From Sunxiuqinia sp963678245 (lineage in GTDB: Bacteria > Bacteroidota > Bacteroidia > Bacteroidales > Prolixibacteraceae): a stretch of DNA of 64,000 nt. The position numbers and the translations under genes are program-made. Positions 8,869 to 17,337 of this stretch are shown piece by piece. The notes beneath the pieces were generated by a model that was not told where the DNA came from, searched no databases, and was given only the letters and a program-made list of their open reading frames with translations. The first letter of the stretch is position 1. Each line of letters opens with the position of its first letter. The stretch is from the NCBI GenBank assembly GCA_965140765.1, contig OZ223309.1, positions 3,038,001-3,102,000 of the forward strand. Direction: 5' to 3'.

Positions 8869-8889
8869 AAACATATTGTCGTATGATTT

Positions 8890-9966
8890 CTATTCTAGAA
8901 TAGGACATTTCTTTTTAAAGAAAGGTACCGGATCGCTACTTCCTGGTTCATCTACTTCCCAGGTATTTCCTGACTTCAACAACTCGTCAACGCTGTTTAT
9001 TTTACGTTTTGCTGAAACTTCGGCTACCTGCTTTTCCAGTTCCTCATCGTAAACAGGAGCTTCAACTGCTCGAATAACACCCATGGCAATTGGGAAATCG
9101 GGCATACTCATATTGATCAGTTGCATGTGCAAATAGGGATCTACTTCTTTGGCATCATGAACAAGGATGTCGTCCTCAGTTACGCCATTTTCGCCAATAA
9201 TAGCCACCTTCAACCTTCCTTTTTCAACAATCAGTCCTTTTTCGTTATCGTGCCCAAAACGCATTGGTTTGCCATGCTCCAAAAATAATTGGCGCTCGGC
9301 ACGATGTTTTGGATCAGCAATCTGTGCATGAATTCCATCGTTGAAGATGACACAGTTTTGCAGAACCTCGACAATGGAAGTTCCCTTATGTTTTGCAGCT
9401 TCTGCAAAAACAAGCTGGTTGTGTTTTACATTTGAATCAACCGCACGGGCAAAGAACGTTCCGCGTGCACCCAGAACCAATTGTCCGGGAACAAATGAAT
9501 CTTCGATGGTTCCGTGTGGTGAAGTTTTCGTTACAAATCCACGATCAGTTGTTGGTGAATACTGTCCTTTCGTCAATCCGTAAATCTTATTATTGAAAAG
9601 AATTACATTCAAATCGATGTTACGACGTACCGTGTGGATAAAGTGGTTTCCACCAATGGCCAATGAATCACCATCGCCGGTAATTACCCAAACACTCAAC
9701 TCCGGATTTGCACTTTTCACACCCGAAGCAATGGCTGCTGCACGACCGTGAATAGAGTGAAACCCGTAAGTACTCATATAATAAGGGAAACGAGACGAAC
9801 AGCCAATACCAGAAATTACGGCAAACTTCTCATGAGGAACATTCATGTCGGCCATAGTACGCTGAACGGCATTCATAATCGCATAATCACCACAACCAGG
9901 GCACCAGCGAACTTCGTTTTCGCTCTTAAAATCTTTCAATGTATATTTTAAATCTATATTGCTCAT
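8890..9966 (-). CDS. korB: 2-oxoacid:ferredoxin oxidoreductase, beta subunit (probably 2-oxoglutarate)
   Basis: 358 residues. Thiamine diphosphate-binding subunit; makes acyl-CoA from a 2-oxoacid while reducing ferredoxin. WCPGCGDY near residue 22 and GIGCSSR supply iron-sulfur cysteines; GDGDSLAIGGNHFIH is the ThDP-binding GDG motif; NNKIYGLTKGQ follows. It begins 3 bases after korA ends, so they form one transcript and one enzyme. The two-subunit architecture is that of KorAB-type enzymes; substrate preference (2-oxoglutarate versus pyruvate or branched chain) is inferred from family similarity. Confidence 0.9.
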   Translation of the reverse strand: MSNIDLKYTLKDFKSENEVRWCPGCGDYAIMNAVQRTMADMNVPHEKFAVISGIGCSSRFPYYMSTYGFHSIHGRAAAIASGVKSANPELSVWVITGDGDSLAIGGNHFIHTVRRNIDLNVILFNNKIYGLTKGQYSPTTDRGFVTKTSPHGTIEDSFVPGQLVLGARGTFFARAVDSNVKHNQLVFAEAAKHKGTSIVEVLQNCVIFNDGIHAQIADPKHRAERQLFLEHGKPMRFGHDNEKGLIVEKGRLKVAIIGENGVTEDDILVHDAKEVDPYLHMQLINMSMPDFPIAMGVIRAVEAPVYDEELEKQVAEVSAKRKINSVDELLKSGNTWEVDEPGSSDPVPFFKKKCPILE

Positions 9967-9969
9967 GTC

Positions 9970-11808
9970 TTATTCCTCCAGTAATTTTTCAAAGTTTTCC
10001 TTCAACTCGGTTACCGTAAATGGCAATCCCTTCAGCTTATTTACCTGGTGATAATTAAAAGCAGGTAATTTATCGCGTAGGTATGAAACAAATTGTCCGA
10101 GGTTCAATTCACAAACGATAATCTTTTTAAACTTGCTGAACACCTCTTCGGTATTTGCAGGAAGTGGTTTGATAAAGTTGAAATGAGCCAGACTCACCTT
10201 TTTACCTTCCAGACGCATTTCACGCACTGCGCTAATCATGTGTCCGTAAGTCCCCCCCCATGCAACAACCAATAATTCACCTTCTCTGTCGCCACACACT
10301 TCCAATTCAGGAATCATATCAGCGACCTTCTGAACTTTCGCTTCACGGACTTCGGTATTCCTGTGGTGGTTTTCCGGGTCGTGACTTACGGCACCTTCAA
10401 TATTCTTCTCCAATCCTCCAATACGGTGCTGGAATCCTTCCATTCCCGGGAACGCCCATTCACGCGCCAAAATGTCTTCATCACGTCTGTACGGTTTAAA
10501 CTCTTTGCTGTCTTTTGCAATACGAGGTGTAATTTCGGGTAGCTCTGACATGCTTGGGACACGCCATGGTTCACTACCATTTCCTAGAAAGCCATCGGTT
10601 AATAATATAACTGGAACCATTCGCTCCAAGGCTATTTTACAAGCCAGATAAGCATAGTAAAAACAGTCGGATGGAGTGCTGGCTGCTAATACAACCACTG
10701 GGCTTTCACCATTACGACCATAGAGTGCCTGCAATAAATCAGACTGCTCAGTTTTTGTTGGCAAACCTGTCGATGGACCACCACGTTGAACATTTACAAT
10801 TACAACCGGAAGTTCAGCCATTACTGCCAAACCAATTGCTTCGGATTTCAACGCTAAACCAGGGCCTGAAGTACTGGTAACCGCTAATTTACCGGCGAAA
10901 GCAGCACCAAGGGTAGTACAAATTCCTGCAATTTCGTCTTCGGCTTGAAATGTTTTCACACCCAGATCGCGGCGGGCAGCCAGAGCCACCAACACATCGG
11001 TTGCCGGAGTAATTGGATAAGAACCTAAAAACAGATCCAACCCTGATTTTTCAGCGGCGGCCAACATCCCCCAAGCGGTAGCAATGTTTCCGTTGATGTT
11101 TCGGTAAGTACCTCTTTCAATTTCGGCAGCATGCACCAAATAGCGAGGTGTCATATGTTGCATATTCATTCCGTAGTTGAATCCGTCATGTAAAACTTTC
11201 AGGTTCGATTCAACCACGACAGGTTTTTTGGCAAACTTTGTTTTGATAAACGTTTCGATATAGTCCATCGGACGATCAAACATCCAACAGATCAATCCCA
11301 AGGCAAACATATTTTTGCTTCGTAGAACTGATTTATTGTCCATTCCAAAATCCTTCAGACTTTCGCGCGTCAGGCTGGTAATTGGAACCGGAATTTTGAT
11401 ATAATCATCCAGTTTCAATTCGCCAAACGGGTCGTCGGTTGCGAAATGGGCTTTATCTAAATTTTTTTGAGTAAAAGAATCAGCATCGTAAATGATTGTT
11501 CCTCCGGGTTTCATAAACCGCGCATTGGCTTTCACCGCTGCCGGGTTCATGGCAATCAACACATGGGCTTCATCTCCCGGGGTATTTACTTCTTTATGAC
11601 CAAACTGAACCTGAAAACCTGACACACCACCAACAGTACCTTGCGGTGCCCTGATTTCGGATGGGTAATCCGGAAAGGTCGAAATATCATTTCCAAATAG
11701 TGCTGTGGCATCAGAGAACAAGGTTCCCGTAAGCTGCATTCCATCTCCCGAGTCACCGGAAAACCGAATGGCCACTTCTTCTAACTCAATAACTTTTGTG
11801 TCTTTCAT
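9970..11808 (-). CDS. korA: 2-oxoacid:ferredoxin oxidoreductase, fused gamma-alpha subunit
   Basis: 612 residues. The N-terminal 190 residues are the gamma domain (GDSGDGMQLTGTLFSDATAL); the alpha domain follows (SYPITPATDVLVALA, then NVQRGGPSTGLPTKTEQSDL binding CoA/pyrophosphate side), and the C-terminal part is the transketolase-like domain II. The fusion and length match KorA of Bacteroidota. Expressed with korB from a promoter at 11865-11894; a ferredoxin-dependent route of this kind suits an anaerobic or microaerophilic life. Confidence 0.92.
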   Translation of the reverse strand: MKDTKVIELEEVAIRFSGDSGDGMQLTGTLFSDATALFGNDISTFPDYPSEIRAPQGTVGGVSGFQVQFGHKEVNTPGDEAHVLIAMNPAAVKANARFMKPGGTIIYDADSFTQKNLDKAHFATDDPFGELKLDDYIKIPVPITSLTRESLKDFGMDNKSVLRSKNMFALGLICWMFDRPMDYIETFIKTKFAKKPVVVESNLKVLHDGFNYGMNMQHMTPRYLVHAAEIERGTYRNINGNIATAWGMLAAAEKSGLDLFLGSYPITPATDVLVALAARRDLGVKTFQAEDEIAGICTTLGAAFAGKLAVTSTSGPGLALKSEAIGLAVMAELPVVIVNVQRGGPSTGLPTKTEQSDLLQALYGRNGESPVVVLAASTPSDCFYYAYLACKIALERMVPVILLTDGFLGNGSEPWRVPSMSELPEITPRIAKDSKEFKPYRRDEDILAREWAFPGMEGFQHRIGGLEKNIEGAVSHDPENHHRNTEVREAKVQKVADMIPELEVCGDREGELLVVAWGGTYGHMISAVREMRLEGKKVSLAHFNFIKPLPANTEEVFSKFKKIIVCELNLGQFVSYLRDKLPAFNYHQVNKLKGLPFTVTELKENFEKLLEE

Positions 11809-11864
11809 GTGACATTTATTTTAATACCTAGATTTCTCCTTATAAAACCGAAAAAAAGCGATCT

Positions 11865-11894
11865 CAAAAATAACAATTTAAAACTTTGGAACAA
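11865..11894 (-). promoter_or_regulatory. Promoter of korAB
   Basis: Minus-strand TATTTTTG (11865-11872) with TTG at 11892-11894, spacer 19. It fits the Bacteroidota consensus and leaves a leader of about 50 bases. Confidence 0.6.
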
Positions 11895-12061
11895 TTTTGA
11901 ATTATACCCATTCGGAGTGTAGCGAAGTAAAAATAACCAATAATTAATAAGAGCCCGTTCTGTGAAACGATTCAAATTGAAGTTTTCACCCTTTATCCCC
12001 AAAGAGACGCATTCATTTTATGATATTTTATACAACAGGCTAATAAGAGAACCATTCTGCG

Positions 12062-12091
12062 TTTAATTATTTAGAGCTTTTGATATCTTTG
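12062..12091 (+). promoter_or_regulatory. Promoter of the gamma carbonic anhydrase operon
   Basis: TTTA (12062-12065), spacer 18, TATCTTTG (12084-12091), then the ATG at 12118. Confidence 0.55.
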
Positions 12092-12117
12092 TTATCAACT
12101 TAAAATAATTACAGATA

Positions 12118-12633
12118 ATGGCTTTAATCAAAACACTTAAAGGAAAAACTCCCCTAATAGGCGACGATTGTTTTTTAGCCGAAACTGCCGCAATAATAGG
12201 TGATGTAGAAATTGGTGATAACTCTAGCGTTTGGTACAGTGCGGTGATACGCGGAGATGTTCACTACATAAAAATAGGCACCAACTCCAACGTACAAGAT
12301 TGTGCGGTGATACACGCGACCTACCAAAAATCGCCAACCAACATTGGCAATAACGTCATCATTGCTCATGGCGCAATAGTACATGGCTGCACAATAAAAG
12401 ATAACGTAATGATTGGTATGAATGCCGTGGTACTCGACAACGCTGTGGTCGAAAGCAATACCATTATTGCTGCCGGATCGGTCGTTACCAAAGGAACCAT
12501 TGTTGAAGCCGGAAGTGTGTATGCCGGTATTCCTGCCAAGAAAGTAAAATCGATAGGTACTGATTTGCTGGAAGGCGAGATTCATCGTATTGCCAACGCT
12601 TACAGCATGTATGCCAGTTGGTATAAAGAATGA
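12118..12633 (+). CDS. Gamma-class carbonic anhydrase family protein (left-handed beta-helix)
   Basis: 171 residues. Repeated hexapeptides ([IV]G-type turns) form a left-handed beta-helix; the three zinc-binding histidines are H66 in VIHAT and H84 and H89 in IIAHGAIVHGC. These residues are complete, so metal binding is likely; carbonic anhydrase activity is possible but has not been shown for many family members (YrdA/PaaY-like). The stop codon overlaps the ATG of a 50-codon ORF that in turn overlaps the next gene, which argues for a three-gene operon. Confidence 0.9.
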   Translation: MALIKTLKGKTPLIGDDCFLAETAAIIGDVEIGDNSSVWYSAVIRGDVHYIKIGTNSNVQDCAVIHATYQKSPTNIGNNVIIAHGAIVHGCTIKDNVMIGMNAVVLDNAVVESNTIIAAGSVVTKGTIVEAGSVYAGIPAKKVKSIGTDLLEGEIHRIANAYSMYASWYKE

Positions 12634-12782
12634 ATAAATTCTTAACGCTGCGTTATTCTGATCAGAGAATAACTGAGTCTCTTGAATTACAAAAATTCCC
12701 AGAAGACCGATACGGGTTCTTGTTCTTCATTGGTGAAAAAAAATTACCCGACAAAAAAGTTTTAACACATTATAAAACATGA
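12630..12782 (+). CDS. Unannotated 50-residue ORF, coupled by ATGA overlaps at both ends
   Basis: ATG at 12630-12632 overlaps the TGA of the carbonic anhydrase gene (ATGA), and its own TGA at 12780-12782 overlaps the ATG of the nucleotidyltransferase (ATGA). The frame fills the whole 145-base gap exactly. The protein is short and basic/aromatic (MNKFLTLRYSDQRITESLEL, then FPEDRYGFLFFIGEKKLPDK), without signal peptide or known motif. Two overlaps of this kind are typical of translational coupling and unlikely by chance, but no homologue is known to me. An alternative reading is a non-coding spacer that happens to be open. Confidence 0.55.
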   Translation: MNKFLTLRYSDQRITESLELQKFPEDRYGFLFFIGEKKLPDKKVLTHYKT

Positions 12783-13684
12783 ATACAAAACCCACACTCT
12801 TAATTTTAGCAGCCGGAATGGGAAGCCGTTATGGCGGATTGAAACAAGTTGAACCGATTGGCCCTAATGGGGAAACCATTCTGGAGTATTCGATATTTGA
12901 TGCCATTCGTGCCGGATTTGGCAAAGTAGTTTTCGTTATTCGCAAAAGTTTCGCGGATGCTTTTAAAAAACAGTTTTCCGGCAAACTGGATGGTAAAATT
13001 GAAGTGAAATATGTTTATCAGGAGTTGGATCATTTACCTGATGGTTACACTTTGCCCGAAGGACGGGAAAAGCCGTGGGGAACCGGACATGCCATTCTGA
13101 TGGCTAAAGATTTGATTCACGAACCATTTGCTGCTATTAATGCTGATGATTTTTACGGACGTGAATCGTTCCGTGTAGCAGCTGATTTTTTAACAAGCGA
13201 GGTTGCAGCGAATAACTACAGCATGGTAGGCTACCAGGTAAAAAATACCTTGTCGGAATTTGGCACCGTTTCGCGTGGAATTTGCAAAACCGATAAAAAC
13301 AGCAATTTAGTGCAGATTACCGAGCGTCACCAAATTGCCCGGAAGAATGGCCAGATTACGTTTACCGATGACAATGATAACAAAGTTGTGATAGACGAAA
13401 ACACACTTGCATCTATGAACTTTTGGGGCTTCCACCCTAGCCTGTTCCAACATTTGGAGAGCCAGTTTAAGCAATTTTTAGATAAAAAAATGGAGACTCC
13501 AAAATCGGAATTTTACATCCCGAGCGTAGTATTTGAGTTGATTAGAACCGGACAAGCTCAGGCAAAAGTACTGGATGCCGACTCTCAATGGTTTGGAGTA
13601 ACTTACCCAGAGGATAAGCCGTTTGTGGTTGAACAAGTAAAAAAACTAACGGCCCAAAGCGACTACCCGAAAAAACTTTGGTAA
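12779..13684 (+). CDS. Sugar-phosphate nucleotidyltransferase family protein
   Basis: 301 residues. Starts with the nucleotide-binding signature LILAAGMGSRYGGLKQVEPI; AINADDFYGRESF carries the metal-binding Asp pair expected after strand 4. It belongs to the NTP-transferase (GT-A-like) family that activates sugar phosphates; the exact sugar cannot be told. It is the last gene of the carbonic-anhydrase operon, followed by a hairpin at 13693-13718. Confidence 0.85.
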   Translation: MNTKPTLLILAAGMGSRYGGLKQVEPIGPNGETILEYSIFDAIRAGFGKVVFVIRKSFADAFKKQFSGKLDGKIEVKYVYQELDHLPDGYTLPEGREKPWGTGHAILMAKDLIHEPFAAINADDFYGRESFRVAADFLTSEVAANNYSMVGYQVKNTLSEFGTVSRGICKTDKNSNLVQITERHQIARKNGQITFTDDNDNKVVIDENTLASMNFWGFHPSLFQHLESQFKQFLDKKMETPKSEFYIPSVVFELIRTGQAQAKVLDADSQWFGVTYPEDKPFVVEQVKKLTAQSDYPKKLW

Positions 13685-13692
13685 AGAGCAAA

Positions 13693-13718
13693 ACTGGGGT
13701 TCCACCCCAAACCCCAGT
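13693..13718 (+). terminator. Hairpin after the nucleotidyltransferase
   Basis: ACTGGGGTT (13693-13701) pairs perfectly with AACCCCAGT (13710-13718); the following CACTTTTCT is a weak U-run. It may be a terminator or part of the repeat-rich stretch that follows. Confidence 0.5.
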
Positions 13719-13785
13719 CACTTTTCTCCTTCTATGAGAAGAGTAACCAAAAGAATCAAAATTGACGATACTTAGCTGCAGACTC

Positions 13786-13811
13786 GTCATCCTGAGCCTG
13801 TTTCAGTATCT
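13786..13811 (+). repeat. Dispersed repeat, one-arm copy
   Basis: GTCATCCTGAGCCTGTTTCA... matches the left arm of the palindromic repeat at 55961-56021 with four differences over 26 bases. Confidence 0.7.
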
Positions 13812-13874
13812 ATTAGCAAGTAGCTCCAATGTGATTTGAATTCCTCCTTTTTACCCTAAAAAGGTTATACAATC

Positions 13875-13891
13875 CCCAGGCTTTGCCTGGG
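13875..13891. repeat. Short hairpin CCCAGGC-TTT-GCCTGGG
   Basis: Perfect 7-bp stem with a 3-base loop inside the gene-poor spacer; no adjacent U-run. Confidence 0.45.
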
Positions 13892-14594
13892 TGAAAGCGG
13901 TGTTGAGTTGTGGTGAACCTTTCTTGCGCCATAATGGAAATTGTTTTAAAATGGGGACGTTCTGCTTTTTTACCCCTAAATCCCCGGAAGCAGCTGCCAA
14001 AATGAGCGTTCCGGGTGCAAAACCCATTTACGAGGACCTGAAAAAGCGATTTTCGAATAATGGTCCAAAAAATAATGAGGTACAACCGAGTTAATCCTCC
14101 ATTTGGGAAAAGCAGTAATCTGGGTTCAGCTTGCTGTTTTCATATATAGGCTTTTTGTAAACGCACCTATGCACTACCGGGTTTAAGAGAACTAAATACT
14201 GGTATAAGGTGAAATCTCCGAGCTTAGTACCGCTTTCGTTTATCTTTTTTACAGAATTAATTCATCTCAAAGGCGAACCAGTTCTGTATGGAACTGCTTC
14301 AATTCGACTTTTTACCGAACTCGCCCATCTCCGAGATGAATGAATGCTATATTGAACTCCGAGAGTTCGGTTTTGAAGTGGAGGGGGGTAAATATACCTT
14401 ATTTTGAATGAAACTAAATTATCGCTATCAAAATTAATTATTCTGTAAAGTTAGCTATCTTGTTCCGCTGTATAACAATACCTTTAAAACTGTTATAAAA
14501 AAATAACAACCATAGTTGTTGTACCAACCGTTAGCATTCCCTATGAAAGCAACCTGCAAACCATAAAATCATCATAGGTTAAAAAATCATTACT

Positions 14595-14960
14595 ATGAAA
14601 AGAAATGTAATTAGAAGAATAGTTGGAGGATTAAGTCTGACATCTGCAATGTTTATTTTCCAAGCATGCTATGGCACTCCTCAAGATTTTGGACTTGATT
14701 TGTTAGTTGAGGGTCAGGTAAAATCTAAAACATCAGGATTACCAATTCAAGGAATTAAAGTTTCCGTTGCCGACAATGTACAGTATGAAATGACTGACGA
14801 AGAAGGAAAATTTTCGTTTTATGCAGAAATGCTTGAAGGATTAACGCTTCAATTTCAAGATATTGATTCTGCTCAAAATGGACTTTATATTGACAAGGAT
14901 ACTGTGTTGACAGATTTAAAAGAAAATATTTACTTAAATATAGCCCTGGAAGAAAAATAA
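14595..14960 (+). CDS. Putative lipoprotein of the radical SAM/lipoprotein system
   Basis: 121 residues. Basic N-terminus (KRNVIRR), hydrophobic core and a lipobox ending at Cys25 (FQAC-YGTP): a lipoprotein signal. The YGTP just after the Cys is, as I recall, typical of the lipoproteins paired with a radical SAM enzyme in Bacteroidota. Residues about 35-120 look like a small carboxypeptidase-regulatory/Ig-like beta domain (VEGQVKSKTSGLPIQGIKVS, TDEEGKFSFYAE). The stop TAA is directly followed by the ATG of the radical SAM gene, so they are translated together. Whether the lipoprotein is a substrate of the enzyme is unknown. Confidence 0.85.
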   Translation: MKRNVIRRIVGGLSLTSAMFIFQACYGTPQDFGLDLLVEGQVKSKTSGLPIQGIKVSVADNVQYEMTDEEGKFSFYAEMLEGLTLQFQDIDSAQNGLYIDKDTVLTDLKENIYLNIALEEK

Positions 14961-16025
14961 ATGCTTTCATCAATCAAAAAAAACAATTTCAGAAAATTTA
15001 GAGATTCAGAGACAAAGCGACACGAACTGAATTATTTATTTTGGGAGTGCACTACTCGATGTAATTTAAATTGCTTGCATTGTGGGAGTGATTGCTCCAA
15101 AGATAGTTTGCATCGAGATATGCCTGCTGAGAATTTTTTTAAGGCAATTGACACAATTGAAAATATTCCACAAAATTTTACAGTTGTATTTACAGGCGGA
15201 GAACCTCTTTTACGAAAGGACTTAGATCTTTGTGGGAAAGAACTACGAAAACGCGGTTTTAAATGGTCGATCGTTTCAAACGGGCATTTGTACGATAAAC
15301 AAAGACACATTTCATTACTAAATGCTGGAATAGGTGCACTGACAATTAGTCTAGACGGACTCAAGGAATCTCATAATTGGTTGAGAAATAATGAAAAGAG
15401 TTTCGACAAAGTAGTAAATGCAATTGAATTGGCATCATCTTCCAATCGTATCAATTTCGATGTTGTTACTTGTGTTAACCAGAAGAATATTAATGAACTT
15501 GAACAAATAAGGGAGTTATTGACTTCAAAAAATGTTAAGGCATGGAGATTATTTACAATTATTCCTATCGGTAGAGCGAGTCATAATCCCGATTTGTTGT
15601 TATCTGACAATCAATTTGTTCAATTAATGGATTTTATAGCAACGTGTCGAGAATCCAAAGAAATTGATGTGAAGTTTAGCTGCGAGGGTTATGTAGGAAA
15701 ATATGAACCATTAGTAAGAGATTCATACTTTTTTTGTAGAGCAGGGATTAATATTGGTTCGATTCTTATTGACGGTTCAATTTCTGCCTGCCCTAATATT
15801 GACAGATCTTTTTCGCAAGGAAATATTTACATGGACAATTTTTATAAAACTTGGGAAAATAAATTTCAACCTTTTCGAAACAGAGAATGGACCAGAATTG
15901 GTCAATGTGAGTCGTGTAAAGATTTTAAAGATTGCCAGGGAAATGGATTTCATAACTGGCATGGAGTTAAAAAAAACGTATTAGTTTGTCATAATGAGAA
16001 AATAGAAAAAACAACGAAATGCTAG
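14961..16025 (+). CDS. Radical SAM/SPASM enzyme, partner of the lipoprotein
   Basis: 354 residues. The [4Fe-4S]-SAM motif is C34-x3-C38-x2-C41 (CNLNCLHC); FTGGEPLLRKDL is the SAM-binding GGEP motif. The C-terminal third is a SPASM-like domain with auxiliary-cluster cysteines (FFCRAGINIG, ISACPNI, GQCESCKDFKDC, VLVCHNE), as in peptide-modifying enzymes such as the anSME/PqqE class. The gene is AT-rich compared with its flanks, suggesting transfer. The stop codon touches the 3' end of a group II intron remnant lying on the opposite strand, so the last few residues (KTTKC) may have been altered by that insertion. Confidence 0.88.
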   Translation: MLSSIKKNNFRKFRDSETKRHELNYLFWECTTRCNLNCLHCGSDCSKDSLHRDMPAENFFKAIDTIENIPQNFTVVFTGGEPLLRKDLDLCGKELRKRGFKWSIVSNGHLYDKQRHISLLNAGIGALTISLDGLKESHNWLRNNEKSFDKVVNAIELASSSNRINFDVVTCVNQKNINELEQIRELLTSKNVKAWRLFTIIPIGRASHNPDLLLSDNQFVQLMDFIATCRESKEIDVKFSCEGYVGKYEPLVRDSYFFCRAGINIGSILIDGSISACPNIDRSFSQGNIYMDNFYKTWENKFQPFRNREWTRIGQCESCKDFKDCQGNGFHNWHGVKKNVLVCHNEKIEKTTKC

Positions 16026-16105
16026 TCACGTAAGCCAGTGGAATTTCACCCCTAACTTCTCACAGACCCGTACGTGAACCTCTTCATTCATACGGTTCTT
16101 ATGAC
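16026..16105 (-). mobile_element. Degenerate group II intron 3' end (domains V and VI)
   Basis: On the minus strand, GAACCGTATGAAT...TTCACGTACGGGTC folds like group II intron domain V (consensus GAGCCGUA...CGUACGGUUC), followed by a domain VI-like hairpin (GTGAGAAGTTAGGGGTGAAA ... CCACTGGCTTAC) ending near 16026. The catalytic AGC is AAC here, so it is probably inactive. No reverse transcriptase gene is present beside it. The intron boundary abuts the radical SAM stop codon. Confidence 0.65.
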
Positions 16106-16299
16106 GCAGGCTGCTTTTATCACACTACTTGATAGCTTAAGCTATGATAAAAAAGGCTTGTATACGATTTATAGAGACATTATTGTTTAACAAACGAAAA
16201 TATGTACCTTCATCTCATCAGAATTTCCAATTTTACAGGAATTCGATTGAACTTACGTTTCATCGTTTTCAGTGCTTTCAATAACGTACCGAAAATAGA
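16106..16299. other. Spacer right of the intron remnant
   Basis: 194 bases. An open tail on the minus strand (about 16215-16300, ending FNRIPVKLEILMR) might be the end of a lost coding sequence, but it has no recognisable match. It also holds the upstream region of the serine hydrolase gene. Confidence 0.35.
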
Positions 16300-17337
16300 A
16301 TGACTAAAAAGAAATCAAAAAAACTAATTCGAATTTTATTGTTTTTGGGAACAATAATCTCATTCTACTTTGTTCCGTGGCCGATTGTAACAGCTTGGAT
16401 CATGCCACTACCCAATACCGTTCAGGAACAAATAGATAAAGCTGCAGATTACGGATTTGATGGTATTGTTGTTTGTGTGAACAAAAAAGGGAATCAATCA
16501 CAATTTTACACATCGGGCTATAAAAACAGAGAAAACAAAATTCCAGCCACCCCCAACGCCTTATTTAAAATTGCAAGTGTAAGTAAATTGTATAATGCCG
16601 TAGCTGTTGCCAAATTGGTATGGGATGGAAAACTATCTTTAGAGAAGACACTCGCAGATTATTTGCCCGAATTAAATGGTAGAATAGAATATGCAGATAA
16701 CATCACGTTGCGAATGTTGGTTACACATAGAAGTGGTATTCCGAACTATACGGACACCTATATGTATTGGGTGGCTCCAAAAGAGACCGCAGATGAAAAC
16801 CTTGCGTTGGTGTTGGATAAACCCGCCAACTTTAAACCCGACGAAGATTATGAATATTCCAACACCAATTATTTATTACTTGACAGAATAATGAACCGAG
16901 TACTTGGGTATGCTACATTCCAATACATTCGGGAGGAAATTTTAAACCCACTGAATCTAAAGCATACTTTTGGCTCTATTCATGATGTAAACATTGATGA
17001 TGTGATGAGTGGCTATTATGTGGGTTATGATACGGATTTAAAAACGAATAATATTGGCTCGATACTGACAACAGCAGAAGATTTGAGCAAATTTATTCGA
17101 GCGTTAAATGATGGCTCTGTTTTTAGAGATAAAAAAGAACAAGAAATTTATTCCTCCATTTATAAGTATGAGCACACAGGCCTGATACCGGGATACCAAA
17201 CGATTGCCAAATATCATAAGGATATAGATGCTGTCGTCATTCAATTTACAAACACGGTAAACTTTGATGGCTATAATTGGAATATGTCGGAGGTAATGTA
17301 TAATCGGATCGTTAAAATACTGAAAAAGAAGAACTAA
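16300..17337 (+). CDS. Serine hydrolase of the class C beta-lactamase/DD-peptidase family
   Basis: 345 residues. A single N-terminal membrane segment (about residues 9-27) places the rest outside the cytoplasm. The catalytic SxxK is S93-V-S-K96 in FKIASVSKLY; YSNTNY gives the YxN motif, and HTGLIPGYQT near the C-terminus is the HxG motif. All three motifs are present, so it should be an active serine hydrolase; a substrate (peptidoglycan, D-peptide or ester) cannot be inferred, and resistance to beta-lactams is not implied. AT-rich like the radical SAM pair. Confidence 0.85.
   Translation: MTKKKSKKLIRILLFLGTIISFYFVPWPIVTAWIMPLPNTVQEQIDKAADYGFDGIVVCVNKKGNQSQFYTSGYKNRENKIPATPNALFKIASVSKLYNAVAVAKLVWDGKLSLEKTLADYLPELNGRIEYADNITLRMLVTHRSGIPNYTDTYMYWVAPKETADENLALVLDKPANFKPDEDYEYSNTNYLLLDRIMNRVLGYATFQYIREEILNPLNLKHTFGSIHDVNIDDVMSGYYVGYDTDLKTNNIGSILTTAEDLSKFIRALNDGSVFRDKKEQEIYSSIYKYEHTGLIPGYQTIAKYHKDIDAVVIQFTNTVNFDGYNWNMSEVMYNRIVKILKKKN

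Larger units (their letters stand above)
11809..12117. other. Divergent intergenic region with promoters for korAB and the carbonic anhydrase operon
   Basis: 309 bases between divergent genes. It holds the two promoters listed separately; a frame of 65 codons on the minus strand that overlaps the korA start has no coding character. Nothing else was recognised. Confidence 0.6.
13685..14594. other. Gene-poor accessory spacer with hairpins and repeats
   Basis: 910 bases without a convincing gene. Seen: a 9-bp hairpin (13693-13718), a one-arm copy of the GTCATCYTGA repeat (13786-13811), a CCCAGGC/GCCTGGG hairpin (13875-13891), an imperfect inverted repeat around 14260-14345 (ATTCATCTC versus GAGATGAAT), and AACAAC-CATA-GTTGTT at 14505-14520. 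Open frames of 67 and 90 codons here overlap each other on opposite strands, start in repeats and have no family signature. The stretch marks the left border of the accessory block. Confidence 0.6.

Noticed and set aside
11805..12002. 65-codon minus-strand frame before korA
   Set aside because: It overlaps the korA start codon and includes the korAB promoter; no coding character.
13813..14094. Overlapping open frames of 67 and 90 codons on both strands
   Set aside because: They are antisense to each other, contain hairpin and repeat sequence, and show no family signature.
14505..14545. attC-like hairpin (AACAAC-CATA-GTTGTT and CCAACCGTTAGC) before the lipoprotein gene, with another palindrome at 17335-17380
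   Set aside because: Core-site sequences do not match the attC consensus and no integrase is present, so I do not call an integron cassette.
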